Source of the DNA: Gemmataceae bacterium
Lineage (GTDB): Bacteria > Planctomycetota > Planctomycetia > Gemmatales > Gemmataceae
NCBI GenBank assembly: GCA_025056835.1
Contig: JANWVS010000132.1
Span: 1-6,428 of the forward strand
Length of the DNA stretch: 6,428 nt
Reading direction: 5' to 3'
Below are positions 6,333 through 6,428 of this stretch, piece after piece. Made by a program: the position numbers and the translations under genes. How positions within the stretch are numbered: the stretch's first letter is position 1; each line of letters opens with the position of its first letter. Under the pieces are notes generated by a model that saw nothing but the letters and a program-made list of their open reading frames with translations, was not told the origin of the DNA and made no database searches.

Positions 6333-6428
6333 TCAGTACTTGATCGGGTCGATGATCGCATCGAGGTTGAGCTGGTCACAGAAGTCGAGGAAGTCGTCGC
6401 GCAGCGCGGCGATGTGGAGATCGGCCGG
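6333..6428 (-). CDS. 3' end of an unidentified gene, possibly an ACT-domain regulator
   Basis: The frame is open from the window edge to TGA at 6335-6333, giving 31 C-terminal residues. The tail reads LHIAALRDDFLDFCDQLN and then LDAIIDPIKY. The codons are GC-rich at third positions like the neighbouring genes, which supports real coding. The 'L...F..fC.eLN.d' pattern recalls the end of GcvR-like ACT-domain proteins (regulators of glycine cleavage), but 31 residues are too few to be sure, so this is a tentative inference. It lies directly upstream of the pstA remnant in another frame. Confidence 0.6.
   Translation of the reverse strand, partial: PADLHIAALRDDFLDFCDQLNLDAIIDPIKY

Noticed and set aside
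1..6428. CRISPR array, tRNA, transposon or defence island
   Set aside because: I found no regularly spaced repeats, no cloverleaf-like sequence, no transposase-like protein and no paired terminal inverted repeats. All coding matches are to metabolic, envelope or signalling families.

Overview
The window looks like chromosomal DNA of a GC-rich planctomycete, most likely near the Gemmataceae. The reasons are a Tat-exported DUF1501 protein, a secreted DUF1080 (3-keto-disaccharide hydrolase type) protein, and a lipoprotein whose C-terminus has the 'Dsd.FatRdkA' and 'L..vTGqrFG.d...WrrW' motifs I associate with planctomycete proteins. Taxonomic placement is inference from these families, not from a search.

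Layout, left to right. Positions 1-234 hold the 3' end of a small acidic protein with a CSECH motif. Positions 235-456 are intergenic and carry a good candidate promoter. Positions 457-1182 encode a DUF374 / lysophospholipid-acyltransferase-like protein interrupted by an in-frame TAA at codon 63. Two hairpins lie between this gene and the convergent leftward pair that follows. In that pair the DUF1501 gene (start 3795) is transcribed first and the lipoprotein gene (start 2407) follows after 11 nt, so they form a two-gene operon. Farther right a leftward DUF1080 gene (4061-4624) is divergent from a rightward gene (4794-5981) for a response-regulator/histidine-kinase fusion. The right end (6047-6428) holds two leftward fragments. 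One is the last ~89 codons of a PstA phosphate permease with no 5' part. The other is the 3' end of a gene in another frame, possibly an ACT-domain regulator, whose stop lies about 16 nt upstream of the point where PstA homology begins.

How the genes relate: DUF1501, the lipoprotein and DUF1080 are all predicted to leave the cytoplasm, and the first two are probably co-expressed. The sensor/regulator fusion shares only an intergenic region with DUF1080, and a functional link is unproven. I see no CRISPR array, tRNA, rRNA, insertion sequence or recognisable defence system, and no convincing new system. The points that most deserve checking are the two damaged genes (acyltransferase nonsense codon, beheaded pstA), a tandemly duplicated lipobox, a G8 tract serving as the DUF1501 ribosome-binding site, and weak similarity between two intergenic regions.
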